Source: Gammaproteobacteria bacterium
GTDB lineage: Bacteria; Pseudomonadota; Gammaproteobacteria; HK1
Length of the DNA stretch: 58,607 bases
Assembly (NCBI GenBank): GCA_022822245.1
Contig: JAJECB010000136.1
Span: forward strand, 1 to 58,607
Direction: 5' to 3'
The position numbers and the translations under genes are program-made. The notes under the pieces are model-generated. The model had not been told where the DNA came from and ran no database searches. It was given only the letters and a program-made list of their open reading frames with translations. Below are positions 43,391-51,664 of this stretch, piece by piece. The first letter of the stretch is position 1, and each line of letters starts with the position of its first letter.

Positions 43391-45142
43391 TCAGTCCGCC
43401 GCCGTGGCGGTGCGGCGGGCTTGGCGCTCGCTCTTCGTACGCTCCCGGTCGAGGCGGGCGTCGGCGCCGACGACGACGCCGTAGTCGGCCCGGGCCCGTT
43501 CGGCCGAGACAAGGCCGTTCCGCACGTCGCCGGCCACCCGATCGGGGTCGCGCTCGAGGGGGTCGCCGAGCCCTCCGCCCCCCGGCATCTCGAGCACGAG
43601 GCGGTCCCCCCGCGGGATGGTCTGGCGTCCCTTGCCCCGGAACTCGGCCGCCCCCGACTTGAGGTAGATCCGCCCCGTCTCGCCGGAGCCGCCGCCATTG
43701 CGGCCGCGCGGCGGATGGATCACACGGTCGAACATCGAGTTGATCGCGAACGCGCTGTCGCCCGCGTGGGCAATCTCCATGATCTGCCCCGTGCCGCCAC
43801 GGAACCTCCCGGCCCCTCCCGAGTCCTCCCGGTACTCCTTGCGCCAGAAGACGAGCGGCGCGATGGTCTCGTTCACCTCGACCGGGGTGTTCCGCACCCC
43901 GGACGGGAACGCGGTCGCATCGAGACCGTCCTTCCCGGGACGCCCCCCCGTTCCCCCGGTGTGGAAGGTGTTCATCGCGAACTCGGGGCCACCGCTCTCG
44001 TCGAGATCGTCCCCGGTCATTCCGTGCCCCCCGAGGAGGACCGGATTCCACAGGCAGGAGGTCCCCTCGGCCGGCACCCGGTCGGGGATGACCTGGCCGA
44101 GACACCCGAGCACGACATCGGGGAGCATCTGGCCGATGACGTGGCGCCCGGTCACCGCGCAGGGGTGCGGGGCGTTGAGGATCGTGCCGACCGGGGCGGT
44201 CACCCGCACCGGGGCGAGCGAGCCCGCGTTGTTCGGAATGCGCGAGCCGATGACGCAGCGAACCCCGAAGCTCGCATACGCCTCGGTGTAGGTGATGGGG
44301 ACGTTGATCCCGTAGGTCGACACCGCCGAGGTGCCGTCGAAGTCGACCGACATCCCGGTATCGTCGATGGTCACCGCAGCGACGAGGTCCAGCTCCCGCT
44401 CGTAGCCGTCGATCCGCATCGAGTTCCGGTACGTGCCGTGCGGCAGGGCGCGGATCTCGGCCAGCATCCCCTCGCGCGACGCGTCGATGACGTAGCGGGC
44501 GAGGTCGTCGAGGTCGGCAAGCCCGAACTCGTTCATCATGTCCACGAGGCGCCGCCCCCCGACCTCGTTGCAGGCCGCGAGCGAGTAGAGGTCCCCCTCG
44601 ACCTCGACCGGATTGCGAACGTTCGCGCGCACGATCTCGAACACCAGGGAGTTGAACTCGCCGCGCTTCGCGAGGGGGAGGATCGGGATGTTGAGGCCTT
44701 CCTCGTAGACCTGCCTCCCGTCCGGCCCGAAGCCCCGCCCCCCGATGTCGACCACGTGGGTGGTGGACGCGAACAACGCCACGATCCGCCCCCCGTGGAA
44801 GGTGGGAGTCACCGCGGTGAAGTCGTTGAGATGGCCGGTGCCGAGCCACGGATCGTTGGTGAGGAAGACGTCCCCCTCCTCCATGGTCTCGAGCGGGTAC
44901 TTCGCGAGGAAGCTCCTCACCGACGCGGCCATCGCGTTCACGTGCCCCGGGGTGCCGGTCACGGCCTGCGCGAGCATCCGGCCGTCGGTATCGAAGGCGC
45001 CGGCGGAGATGTCGCCCGCCTCGCGCGCCGAGGTGCTGAACGCGGTGCGGACCAGGGTCTGGGCCTGCTCCTCGACCACCGACAGGAGCCGGTTCCACTG
45101 GATCTGCATCCGGATCCGGTCAAGCGCGGTCATGTTGCTCAT
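43391..45142 (-). CDS. hyuB: Hydantoinase B/oxoprolinase family protein (second pair)
   Basis: 583-residue HyuB-like subunit with DVFLTNDPWLGTGHLNDFT, FASTTHVVDIGGRGFGP and GGGGLGDPLERDP near 540. It is clearly divergent from the copy at 38-40 kb and about 90 residues shorter, so the two pairs likely act on different cyclic amides or ketones. It follows hyuA by 22 bases. Confidence 0.86.
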   Translation of the reverse strand: MSNMTALDRIRMQIQWNRLLSVVEEQAQTLVRTAFSTSAREAGDISAGAFDTDGRMLAQAVTGTPGHVNAMAASVRSFLAKYPLETMEEGDVFLTNDPWLGTGHLNDFTAVTPTFHGGRIVALFASTTHVVDIGGRGFGPDGRQVYEEGLNIPILPLAKRGEFNSLVFEIVRANVRNPVEVEGDLYSLAACNEVGGRRLVDMMNEFGLADLDDLARYVIDASREGMLAEIRALPHGTYRNSMRIDGYERELDLVAAVTIDDTGMSVDFDGTSAVSTYGINVPITYTEAYASFGVRCVIGSRIPNNAGSLAPVRVTAPVGTILNAPHPCAVTGRHVIGQMLPDVVLGCLGQVIPDRVPAEGTSCLWNPVLLGGHGMTGDDLDESGGPEFAMNTFHTGGTGGRPGKDGLDATAFPSGVRNTPVEVNETIAPLVFWRKEYREDSGGAGRFRGGTGQIMEIAHAGDSAFAINSMFDRVIHPPRGRNGGGSGETGRIYLKSGAAEFRGKGRQTIPRGDRLVLEMPGGGGLGDPLERDPDRVAGDVRNGLVSAERARADYGVVVGADARLDRERTKSERQARRTATAAD

Positions 45143-45164
45143 TCGCGTTCCTCCTCGTTTGCCG

Positions 45165-47381
45165 TCACGCCCCTGGGTCCACCCGGTCGAGCACCAGGTA
45201 GCCGAGCGGGTCGACGGTGGCCCGGAAGCCTTCCGGAACCACGGTGGTGGTCTGATCCTCGACGATCACCGCCGGCCCCGCCAGCGCGTCCTCGGGGACG
45301 AGCCGTTCGCGGCGGTGGACCGTCGCCGCCGCGTAGTCGGCAAGGTTCGGGTCGAACAGCCGCCGAGTCGGCGGCTGCGCCATCGCGGAGTCGTCGCCCA
45401 TCCGCCCGGCCCCGGCGCCGGCGCCGGTGTCCGGCCGGCCGGCCTCCGGTTCCGGCGGCGGGCTCGCCCCGGCCTCCTCCGAAGACGGAAGCGGACGGGA
45501 GGTCGGCGGGAGCGAGGGCTTCCGGGCGGTGACGGTGAGGGTCCAGCTCAGGATCTCTCGCTCCTGGCCGGGAATGGTGCGGCCGTAGAGGCGGGCGTAC
45601 TCGGCATCGAACGCTTGGGCGAGGGTCTCCCGGTCACCCGGCGCAAGGGGCCGGACCGGGAGAGGCACCACGATCTCGTGCCCCTGGCCGACGTAGCGCA
45701 TGTAGGCGTGCCGCGCTTCGTCGAGCCCGCCGCCCTTCTCGGCCCCGGCCCCGGCCCCGGCCACCACCACCGCCCGCGCTTCCTCGTGCATCTCCGCGAG
45801 CAGGGCGTTGACCGCCCCGGGGTCGAAGTCGGCGAGGCGAAGGTAGCGGCTTCGCACCACCTCGTAGGACACCGCGGCGCGCAGCATCCCGATCGCGGAC
45901 CCGACCCCCGCTCCGGTCGGCACGATCACGCGGCTCACGTCGAGCTTCTGGGCGAGGCGGGCCGCGTGCAGGGGAGCGGCGCCGCCGAACGCGATCATTG
46001 TCCGGGCGGAGATGTCCTTCCCCCACTCGACGGCGTGGACCCGGGCCGCGTTCGCCATGTTCTCGTCGACCATCTCGGAGACGGAGAGCGCGGCGAGCGG
46101 GTCGGTGAGATCGAGGGGCGCCCCGACCGCCCCGCGGATCGTCTCGACCGCCCGCTCCGGGGCAAGGCTGACCGATCCCCCCGCGAACTCCGCCGGATCG
46201 ATGCGCCCGAGCACGACGTCGGCGTCCGTCACCGTCGGCCGCTCGCCGCCCCGGTCGTAGCAGGCGGGGCCGGGGTCGGCCCCCGCGCTCGCCGGCCCCA
46301 CGTTGAGCCGGCCCATCCCGTCCACCCCCGCGATGGACCCTCCGCCGGCCCCGATCTCCACCATCTCGATGGCCGGTATGCGGACCGGGAGGCCGCTCCC
46401 CTTGAGGTTCCGGTAGGCGCGGGCCACCTCGAAGGTGCGGGTCATCTGGGGCTCGCATCCGTCGATGAGGCAGATCTTGGCCGTCGTCCCGCCCATGTCG
46501 AAGGAGACCGCGTCCTCGCCGCCGCACTCGCGAGCGATCTCGGTGGCGAGGATCGCTCCGCCAGCCGGTCCCGACTCGACGAGCCGGATGGGGAAGCGGG
46601 TCGCGTTGTCGAGGGTGGTGAGGCCGCCGCCCGAGGTCATGAGGAGGAGCGGGCATCCGAGGCCGAGCGACCGGAGCTCGGACTCGAGACGGGTGAGGTA
46701 GCCCGACATCCGGGGTTGGACGTAGGCGTTGGCGCAGGCCGTGGACTGGCGCTCGTACTCCCGGATCTCGGGGCAGACCTCGCTCGAGAGGGTGATGCGG
46801 AGATCCGGGAGGGCCTCGGCGAAGATCTCCCCGACCCGCCTCTCGTGGGCCGGGTTCGCGTAGGAGTGGAGCAGCCCGACCGCGACCGCCTCGATGCCGT
46901 GTCGCTCGAAGCGCGGCACGAGGGCATGCACCGACCCCTCGTCAAGAGGAACCAGAACCTCGCCCCGGTAGCTCATGCGCTCGGTGACCGGCCAGCGCAA
47001 GTGCCGCGGCACGAGGGGAGCCGGCCGGTCGATGGAGATGTCGTACTGCTCGAAGCGGTTCTCGAGGGCCATCTCGACCGAGTCCCGGAACCCCTCGGTG
47101 ACGAGGAGCGCGGTCTTCGCGCCGGTGCGCTCGATGAGGGCGTTGGTGGCGAGGGTGGTGCCGTGGATGAGGAGGTCGACCTCGCTCGGCGCGATCCCGG
47201 CCACGCGGACCGCCTCGCCGACCGCCGCGACCACCCCCTCCTCGGGCGCGCGCGGAGTAGTCAGCACCTTGGCGGTGACCACGCCGCCCCGGGCGCCGCC
47301 CGTTCCGAGCTCGAGGGCAACGTCGGTGAAGGTTCCGCCGACATCCACGGCCAGCCGGCAACGTCCGCGCGCTTGATTCAT
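45165..47381 (-). CDS. hyuA: Hydantoinase A/oxoprolinase family protein (second pair)
   Basis: 738-residue ATP-binding subunit. LAVDVGGTFTDVALE, LIHGTTLATNALIERTGA, VSFDMGGTTAKICLIDG and EIGAGGGSIAGVDGMG mark the ASKHA core. A Pro/Gly/Ala-rich low-complexity insert of about 45 residues lies near position 630, before the C-terminal domain (RRLFDPN onward), lengthening it compared with the first HyuA. The start MNQARGRCR at 47381 gives the family N-terminus. Confidence 0.87.
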   Translation of the reverse strand: MNQARGRCRLAVDVGGTFTDVALELGTGGARGGVVTAKVLTTPRAPEEGVVAAVGEAVRVAGIAPSEVDLLIHGTTLATNALIERTGAKTALLVTEGFRDSVEMALENRFEQYDISIDRPAPLVPRHLRWPVTERMSYRGEVLVPLDEGSVHALVPRFERHGIEAVAVGLLHSYANPAHERRVGEIFAEALPDLRITLSSEVCPEIREYERQSTACANAYVQPRMSGYLTRLESELRSLGLGCPLLLMTSGGGLTTLDNATRFPIRLVESGPAGGAILATEIARECGGEDAVSFDMGGTTAKICLIDGCEPQMTRTFEVARAYRNLKGSGLPVRIPAIEMVEIGAGGGSIAGVDGMGRLNVGPASAGADPGPACYDRGGERPTVTDADVVLGRIDPAEFAGGSVSLAPERAVETIRGAVGAPLDLTDPLAALSVSEMVDENMANAARVHAVEWGKDISARTMIAFGGAAPLHAARLAQKLDVSRVIVPTGAGVGSAIGMLRAAVSYEVVRSRYLRLADFDPGAVNALLAEMHEEARAVVVAGAGAGAEKGGGLDEARHAYMRYVGQGHEIVVPLPVRPLAPGDRETLAQAFDAEYARLYGRTIPGQEREILSWTLTVTARKPSLPPTSRPLPSSEEAGASPPPEPEAGRPDTGAGAGAGRMGDDSAMAQPPTRRLFDPNLADYAAATVHRRERLVPEDALAGPAVIVEDQTTTVVPEGFRATVDPLGYLVLDRVDPGA

Positions 47382-47467
47382 GGTCGATGAATGCTCCCTC
47401 GCCCGCTCCGTTCCGGCGGACGGTCGATTCGTGCCGTATTGCTCGCCGCTCGCACCCCGGGCGGCCG

Positions 47468-47884
47468 TCAGGTCTCCCAGGGGTTCACGACATCGACGAC
47501 CACTCGGTCGAAGTCCCGAACGTTTCGCGTCGCAATCGACAAGTCGTGGGCCCTCGCCGTCCCGGCAATCAGCGCATCTCCGAGATCGAGAACCCGCCCG
47601 GAGCGATGCCGTTCCGCCCGGAACCGGGCCGCCCACGTGGCGGCAATTCTATCCAAAGGGAGGATGTGGTCGTCGTACTCCGCAATGAACGCGGCCAGCA
47701 CCGCCCCGAGCCCGTCACGTCGCGCTCCGGGCGGCAAGAGCTCCAGGCCGTACTCGAGCTCGTGCAGCACGAGCGCCGAGAGCCACAGGTCCGGCTGCCC
47801 GGAGAGGAACGCGACCACCCGGGAATCGGGTCGGTCCCTGGTCAGCTCGGAAACGACATTGGTGTCCAGCAGGAAGCCGGTCAC
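47468..47884 (-). CDS. VapC-like PIN-domain toxin
   Basis: 138-residue PIN RNase with Asp7 (LLDTNV), Glu42 (LHELEYG), Asp103 (LGDALIAGTA) and near-C-terminal Asp124 (NVRDFDRV). The pattern matches FitB/VapC-type toxins that cut tRNA or rRNA. GTG at 47884 overlaps the antitoxin stop (GTGA). Confidence 0.87.
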   Translation of the reverse strand: MTGFLLDTNVVSELTRDRPDSRVVAFLSGQPDLWLSALVLHELEYGLELLPPGARRDGLGAVLAAFIAEYDDHILPLDRIAATWAARFRAERHRSGRVLDLGDALIAGTARAHDLSIATRNVRDFDRVVVDVVNPWET

Positions 47885-48156
47885 GTCGCATCATCGTCCA
47901 GGAACGGAACCTTCCGCCGGGATCCCCGGCGGGCGGGGAGGTCGAGATTCGCGCCACGCGGGATGTTGTCCACGAGCCAACGGCCGAGAGGGGGGCGTGA
48001 TGGCGCTCGGGCCTCCCACACGCGCTCCGGCACGACCACGAACGGCCTTCTGGTCCCGATGCGTTGCGGACCTTCCTCCTCGGCGAGACGAAGGATCTCG
48101 GACAGCCGCGCCTTGGCGTCGGCTACCGTCCAGACTCGTCCGGATGTTGCACTCAT
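47881..48156 (-). CDS. Phd/YefM-like antitoxin
   Basis: 91-residue protein starting MSATSGRVWTVADAKARLSEIL, the N-terminal fold of Phd/YefM antitoxins (VADAKARLSEILR, then RRPFVVVPERVWE). The basic C-terminus (ARRGSRRKVPFLDDD) would bind the PIN toxin. The ATG at 48156 is preferred over an upstream in-frame ATG that would place the promoter and operator inside the gene. Confidence 0.8.
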   Translation of the reverse strand: MSATSGRVWTVADAKARLSEILRLAEEEGPQRIGTRRPFVVVPERVWEARAPSRPPLGRWLVDNIPRGANLDLPARRGSRRKVPFLDDDAT

Positions 48157-48187
48157 GCAGTCCGAATCCTTCAGGGAATCAACACTG

Positions 48188-48216
48188 GTCCAGTATAGTC
48201 CAGTTTGCGGCCGCAA
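48188..48216 (-). promoter_or_regulatory. Candidate promoter/operator of the VapBC-type operon
   Basis: Two direct GTCCAGT repeats (48188-48194, 48198-48204) flank TATACT on the minus strand (48192-48197), and the perfect 12-bp palindrome TTGCGGCCGCAA (48205-48216) lies immediately upstream. The cluster is 32-60 bases before the antitoxin ATG, where an autorepressing antitoxin would bind. Confidence 0.45.
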
Positions 48217-48264
48217 GAGTGCCCTGTCACCTCCCGGGGGCTCCCGGGGGAGGTCCGTATCGTG

Positions 48265-49044
48265 TCATTTCCCGTCCCCGGTACTCGCTCCCGCCGGCCC
48301 GGGAGGCGATGTGCCGCACGCGGAGAAGAGGCGGCCAAGCCCGGAGCGGGTCGCATCGGCCCCCGCAAGGCGGCTCGCGTGCCAGATGAGGGCGGCCGGA
48401 GCGGCGACGACCGGCTTCGCGATGTCGCGCTCCGCCGCGTCGAGCGCGGCGGCGGCGCGGATCCCGCCCCCGCCGAGGACGACCGCGTCGGCGTCGGGCC
48501 GATCCTCATCCCTCGCGATCCCGCGCCATTGCTCGGGGCCGAGCTCCGCGATCTCGGTCTCCGCCGCGAACGCGATGGCCTTCGACGCGACCGTCTCGAT
48601 GCCGAAACCGGCAAGGAATTCACCGAAGCGCTCGACCACGACATCCAGGTAGGGTGCGGCGAGGACGACGCGGCGGGCGCCGAGGGCCTGGAGCGCGGCC
48701 GCGATCGCGCGCGGGGTCGAGGTCGCTGGCCGGCCGAGCTTCGCCTCCACCCGCTCCACGAGGTCGCGCTCGTAGCCGAGTCCGCCGACGACCGCCCCGG
48801 CGCAGTCGGCGAGGGCGGCCACGTCGGCCTTCGCCTGGCGAATCAGATCGACGGCGCCGAGGATGGGCTCGATGTCCGTGTCGGACTCGAGCTCGTCGAG
48901 CGAGAGCCCCCCCGCGACCAGGTAGCGGGCGGCGAGCAGGGCGACTCCGTCCGGCAGGCAGCTCCAGTACTCGTCGTCGGTGAGCCCGTCCGCGGGGAGG
49001 AGAAAGCCGATTCGCCCGCGGTCGCCTCGCACGATGGACGTCAT
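48265..49044 (-). CDS. Asp/Glu racemase or maleate isomerase-like protein, second cysteine missing
   Basis: 259-residue protein of the Asp/Glu/hydantoin racemase-arylmalonate decarboxylase fold (RIGFLLPADG, RPATSTPRAIAAALQALGARRV). These enzymes use one or two cysteines. Cys81 (ALADCAGAVVGG) occupies the first position, but the second reads VLGGGGIRA with no Cys. It could be a decarboxylase-like one-cysteine form or inactive. It lies next to amino acid importer genes and hydantoinases, consistent with stereochemical processing of an imported acid. Confidence 0.7.
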   Translation of the reverse strand: MTSIVRGDRGRIGFLLPADGLTDDEYWSCLPDGVALLAARYLVAGGLSLDELESDTDIEPILGAVDLIRQAKADVAALADCAGAVVGGLGYERDLVERVEAKLGRPATSTPRAIAAALQALGARRVVLAAPYLDVVVERFGEFLAGFGIETVASKAIAFAAETEIAELGPEQWRGIARDEDRPDADAVVLGGGGIRAAAALDAAERDIAKPVVAAPAALIWHASRLAGADATRSGLGRLFSACGTSPPGPAGASTGDGK

Positions 49045-49058
49045 GTCGCGTCTCCCCT

Positions 49059-49715
49059 TCACTCTGCGGTTCGCCGTTCCAGCCAGCGCGAGAGCCACAT
49101 CAGGCTCCCGACCACGACGAGGTACAGGACGGTCAGCTCGATCAGCACCTCGATGACCACGAAATGGATGTATATCAGCTCGTTCGCGACCTTGGTGAGC
49201 TCGTTGACGGAGATCACCGAGAGGAGCGCCGACGCCTTGATGACGTTGACGAGCTCGTTGGTAAGGGGCGGGAGGATCCGCCTGAGCGCCTGCGGCATCA
49301 ACACGAGGAACAGGGTTTGCCAGGGGGTCAGGCCGAGCGCGAGCGAAGCGTCGCGCTGTCCGCGGCCGAGGGACTCCACCTGGGAGCGCACGATCTCGAT
49401 GGTGTAGCCCACCCCGATGAACGTGAGGGCCGCGACGCCGGTCCAGAACTCGTTCAGCACGACGCCAAACCGGGGGAGCGCGAAGTAGATGAGGGCGATC
49501 TGGACAAGCGGCGGCACCCCTCGCGTGAACTCCACGAACCCGTAGATGACGGCCCGGACGACCCGCCCGCCGAGGATCCGCCACGCCGAGAGCAGGCCGC
49601 CGAAGACGCAGCTCAGGATCACCGTCAGCACGCTGATCTGGATCGTGATCCACGTCGCCCGAAGGAGCTTCGGGAGGATGTCGAGCATGAACTCGGTGTC
49701 GAGACCGCCGGTCAT
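49059..49715 (-). CDS. Polar amino acid ABC transporter permease (HisM/GlnP type)
   Basis: 218-residue inner-membrane permease with four to five helices and the family loop SLGRGQRDASLALGLTPWQT, followed by MPQALRRILPPLTNELVNVIKAS. It pairs with the next permease; the genes are 6 bases apart. It ends 14 bases before the racemase-like gene start, implying one operon. Confidence 0.88.
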   Translation of the reverse strand: MTGGLDTEFMLDILPKLLRATWITIQISVLTVILSCVFGGLLSAWRILGGRVVRAVIYGFVEFTRGVPPLVQIALIYFALPRFGVVLNEFWTGVAALTFIGVGYTIEIVRSQVESLGRGQRDASLALGLTPWQTLFLVLMPQALRRILPPLTNELVNVIKASALLSVISVNELTKVANELIYIHFVVIEVLIELTVLYLVVVGSLMWLSRWLERRTAE

Positions 49716-49721
49716 GTCCGG

Positions 49722-50405
49722 TCAGCGCACCTGGAAGTCCGCCCCCCCTTCGCCGGCGCCGAGGACGGAGGTCTCGATCCAGCGGGCGAAGCGGCTGACG
49801 GAGAGGATGAGGGCGAGGTAAAAGACGGCTTGGAGCGCGAGCAGCTCGACGTACTTGAAGCTCGCGGACGAAATGGCGTTCGCGGCCTTGTGGAGCTCCC
49901 ACACGGTGATGACCGAGAGGACCGAGGACGCCTTGATGAGCTGCGACATCTCGTTGGTGAGCGGCGCGATCATGCGGCGCACGGCCTGGGGCAGGATGAC
50001 GAGCCAGATGGTCTGCCGGCGCGAGAGCCCGAGGGCGAGCGACGCGTCGAACTGCGCCGCGCCGACCGACCCGACCGCGGCTCGGCCAATCTCGATCTGG
50101 TAGCCGGCCGAGTTGAAGGCAAGGGCGATGATTCCGACCCAGTAGGGGTCGAGCCGGATGCCGAGCTCCGGGGCGAGGAAGAACAGAACGAAGATCTGGA
50201 CGATGATCGGCGTCCCGCGCACGAAGAACACGTACGCATCGAGCACCCAGTTGAGCGGGTTCCGGGCCTTGGTGAAGGCCCGGACCACGCCCAGCCAGAT
50301 GCCGATCAGGGTCGCGAGCGCGAGGGAGATCGCGCTCACTTCGATGGTGGTCCAGAGGCCCGGGAGGAGCCTCGGGACCACTTCGATCATGTAGGCGAAG
50401 TCCAC
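49722..50405 (-). CDS. Polar amino acid ABC transporter permease (HisQ/GlnP type)
   Basis: 227-residue permease with the same topology and loop (SVGAAQFDASLALGLSRRQT, then LPQAVRRMIAPLTNEMSQLIKAS). With the other permease it would form the membrane channel of a heterodimeric amino acid importer. No matching ATPase gene is present in the window, so the ATPase must be encoded elsewhere or be shared. Confidence 0.88.
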   Translation of the reverse strand: MDFAYMIEVVPRLLPGLWTTIEVSAISLALATLIGIWLGVVRAFTKARNPLNWVLDAYVFFVRGTPIIVQIFVLFFLAPELGIRLDPYWVGIIALAFNSAGYQIEIGRAAVGSVGAAQFDASLALGLSRRQTIWLVILPQAVRRMIAPLTNEMSQLIKASSVLSVITVWELHKAANAISSASFKYVELLALQAVFYLALILSVSRFARWIETSVLGAGEGGADFQVR

Positions 50406-50454
50406 CTCAGGCCGTCATGCCGGCCGCTGCGGCGGACGCCGTCAGGTACGCGAC

Positions 50455-51309
50455 CTACCACTCCGGGGGAACGTTGGGCAGCAGGTCCACGAAGGACTGC
50501 CCGAACCACTTCATCTGGAGCGCCTCGAGGGTGCCGTCGGCCTTCATCTCCGCGATGAGGTCGTTGAACGCTCCGCGGAGATCCTCGTCCTCCTTGCGGA
50601 ACGCCATGCAGGTGAACTCCTGCCCCCAGTGCTTCGACGTGAAGGGAACGACCGCGAACTCCCCGTCGGTGGTCTTCGCGAACTCCATCAGGCTCACGAT
50701 CGACGACGCGTAGGCTTCGACCCGACCGGCCCGCATGGCCTCGTAGGCGACCGCATCGTCGTCATAGGTCTTGATGTCGTCGCCGAACTCGTGGCCGTGC
50801 TCTTCGGCGGACATTTGGAGCATCTTGATGGACGGGGTGCCGGCCCCGGCCCCGACCACCTTGCCGCCGAGGCCGCTCGCGTCCGCGATCCCGCTGTCGC
50901 CCCGCACGAGGAGCCCGGAGCTCGCCTCCATGTAGGGGTACGAGAAGTTCACCCGCTTGAAGCGTTCCGGGGTGGCGGTCATGCCGCCGAGGATGAGGTC
51001 GAACTGGCCCGTGTAGAGCGACTGGATGACCGCTGCCCAGTTCGTGTCCACCGGAGTGGCCTTGACCCCGAGACGGCTCGCGATCTCGTTGGCGACGTCG
51101 ATGTCGTAGCCGACGATCTCGTTGTTCTCGTCCCGGAACTCGAACGGGCGGTACTGCGCTTCGAGGCCGTAGGTGAACTCGCCGCGCGCCTTGACGTCGT
51201 CGAGGGCGCCGGCGAGCGCGGGCGACGACGGGAGGGCGAAGGCGAGCGCGGCCACCGCACCGAGCCCGGCATGCTTGAGATTCCGAAGGGTTGGGAATGA
51301 GGTCTTCAC
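50455..51309 (-). CDS. Polar amino acid ABC transporter periplasmic binding protein
   Basis: 284-residue type 2 periplasmic binding protein (SBP_bac_3). The GTG at 51309 follows AGGAG and gives a signal peptide (VKTSFPTLRN, hydrophobic core, cleavage near ALAGA). Features include FEFRDENNEIVGYDIDVANE (ligand-binding Asp), LGGMTATPERFKRVNFSYPY and C-terminal ALQMKWFG. First gene of the operon with both permeases and the racemase-like gene. Confidence 0.88.
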   Translation of the reverse strand: MKTSFPTLRNLKHAGLGAVAALAFALPSSPALAGALDDVKARGEFTYGLEAQYRPFEFRDENNEIVGYDIDVANEIASRLGVKATPVDTNWAAVIQSLYTGQFDLILGGMTATPERFKRVNFSYPYMEASSGLLVRGDSGIADASGLGGKVVGAGAGTPSIKMLQMSAEEHGHEFGDDIKTYDDDAVAYEAMRAGRVEAYASSIVSLMEFAKTTDGEFAVVPFTSKHWGQEFTCMAFRKEDEDLRGAFNDLIAEMKADGTLEALQMKWFGQSFVDLLPNVPPEW

Positions 51310-51664
51310 GTCGATGCTCCTGTGTGGGACTTGCGGAGTACGGCGGCGAGACTCGATGCCGCCGTTGCAAAGAGAGGCAGTCTCGAATTTGTCACTTGTC
51401 AACAAAGCATATCACGCACCCCGGCACCGCCCGCCGGCGAATCTTCGTGCCGCCGCCCCCCGATAGGCGACTCGTCGACCTCGCCGACGGGAGCACGCGG
51501 AGCCCTTCCGTTGGTGGCGGGGGGACCCGAGGGGGCCGTCGCGCTCTCCCGACCCTCCGAAGGCCGGCCCCAAGCTCACTATACTGTGCCGTACCCTGCC
51601 GCCATCCAGCCTCCACCTGATCTGATTCAGACCGGCGAGCGCGCCAACCGACCATCACCCGGCA
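51310..51664. other. 355-base divergent gap between amino acid importer and pglW
   Basis: No gene seen. TTGACA on the minus strand (complement at 51397-51402) is a perfect -35 for the importer operon, though no good -10 follows at 17 bases. TATACT on the plus strand (51581-51586) could be the pglW -10, 79 bases before its ATG. Confidence 0.4.
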
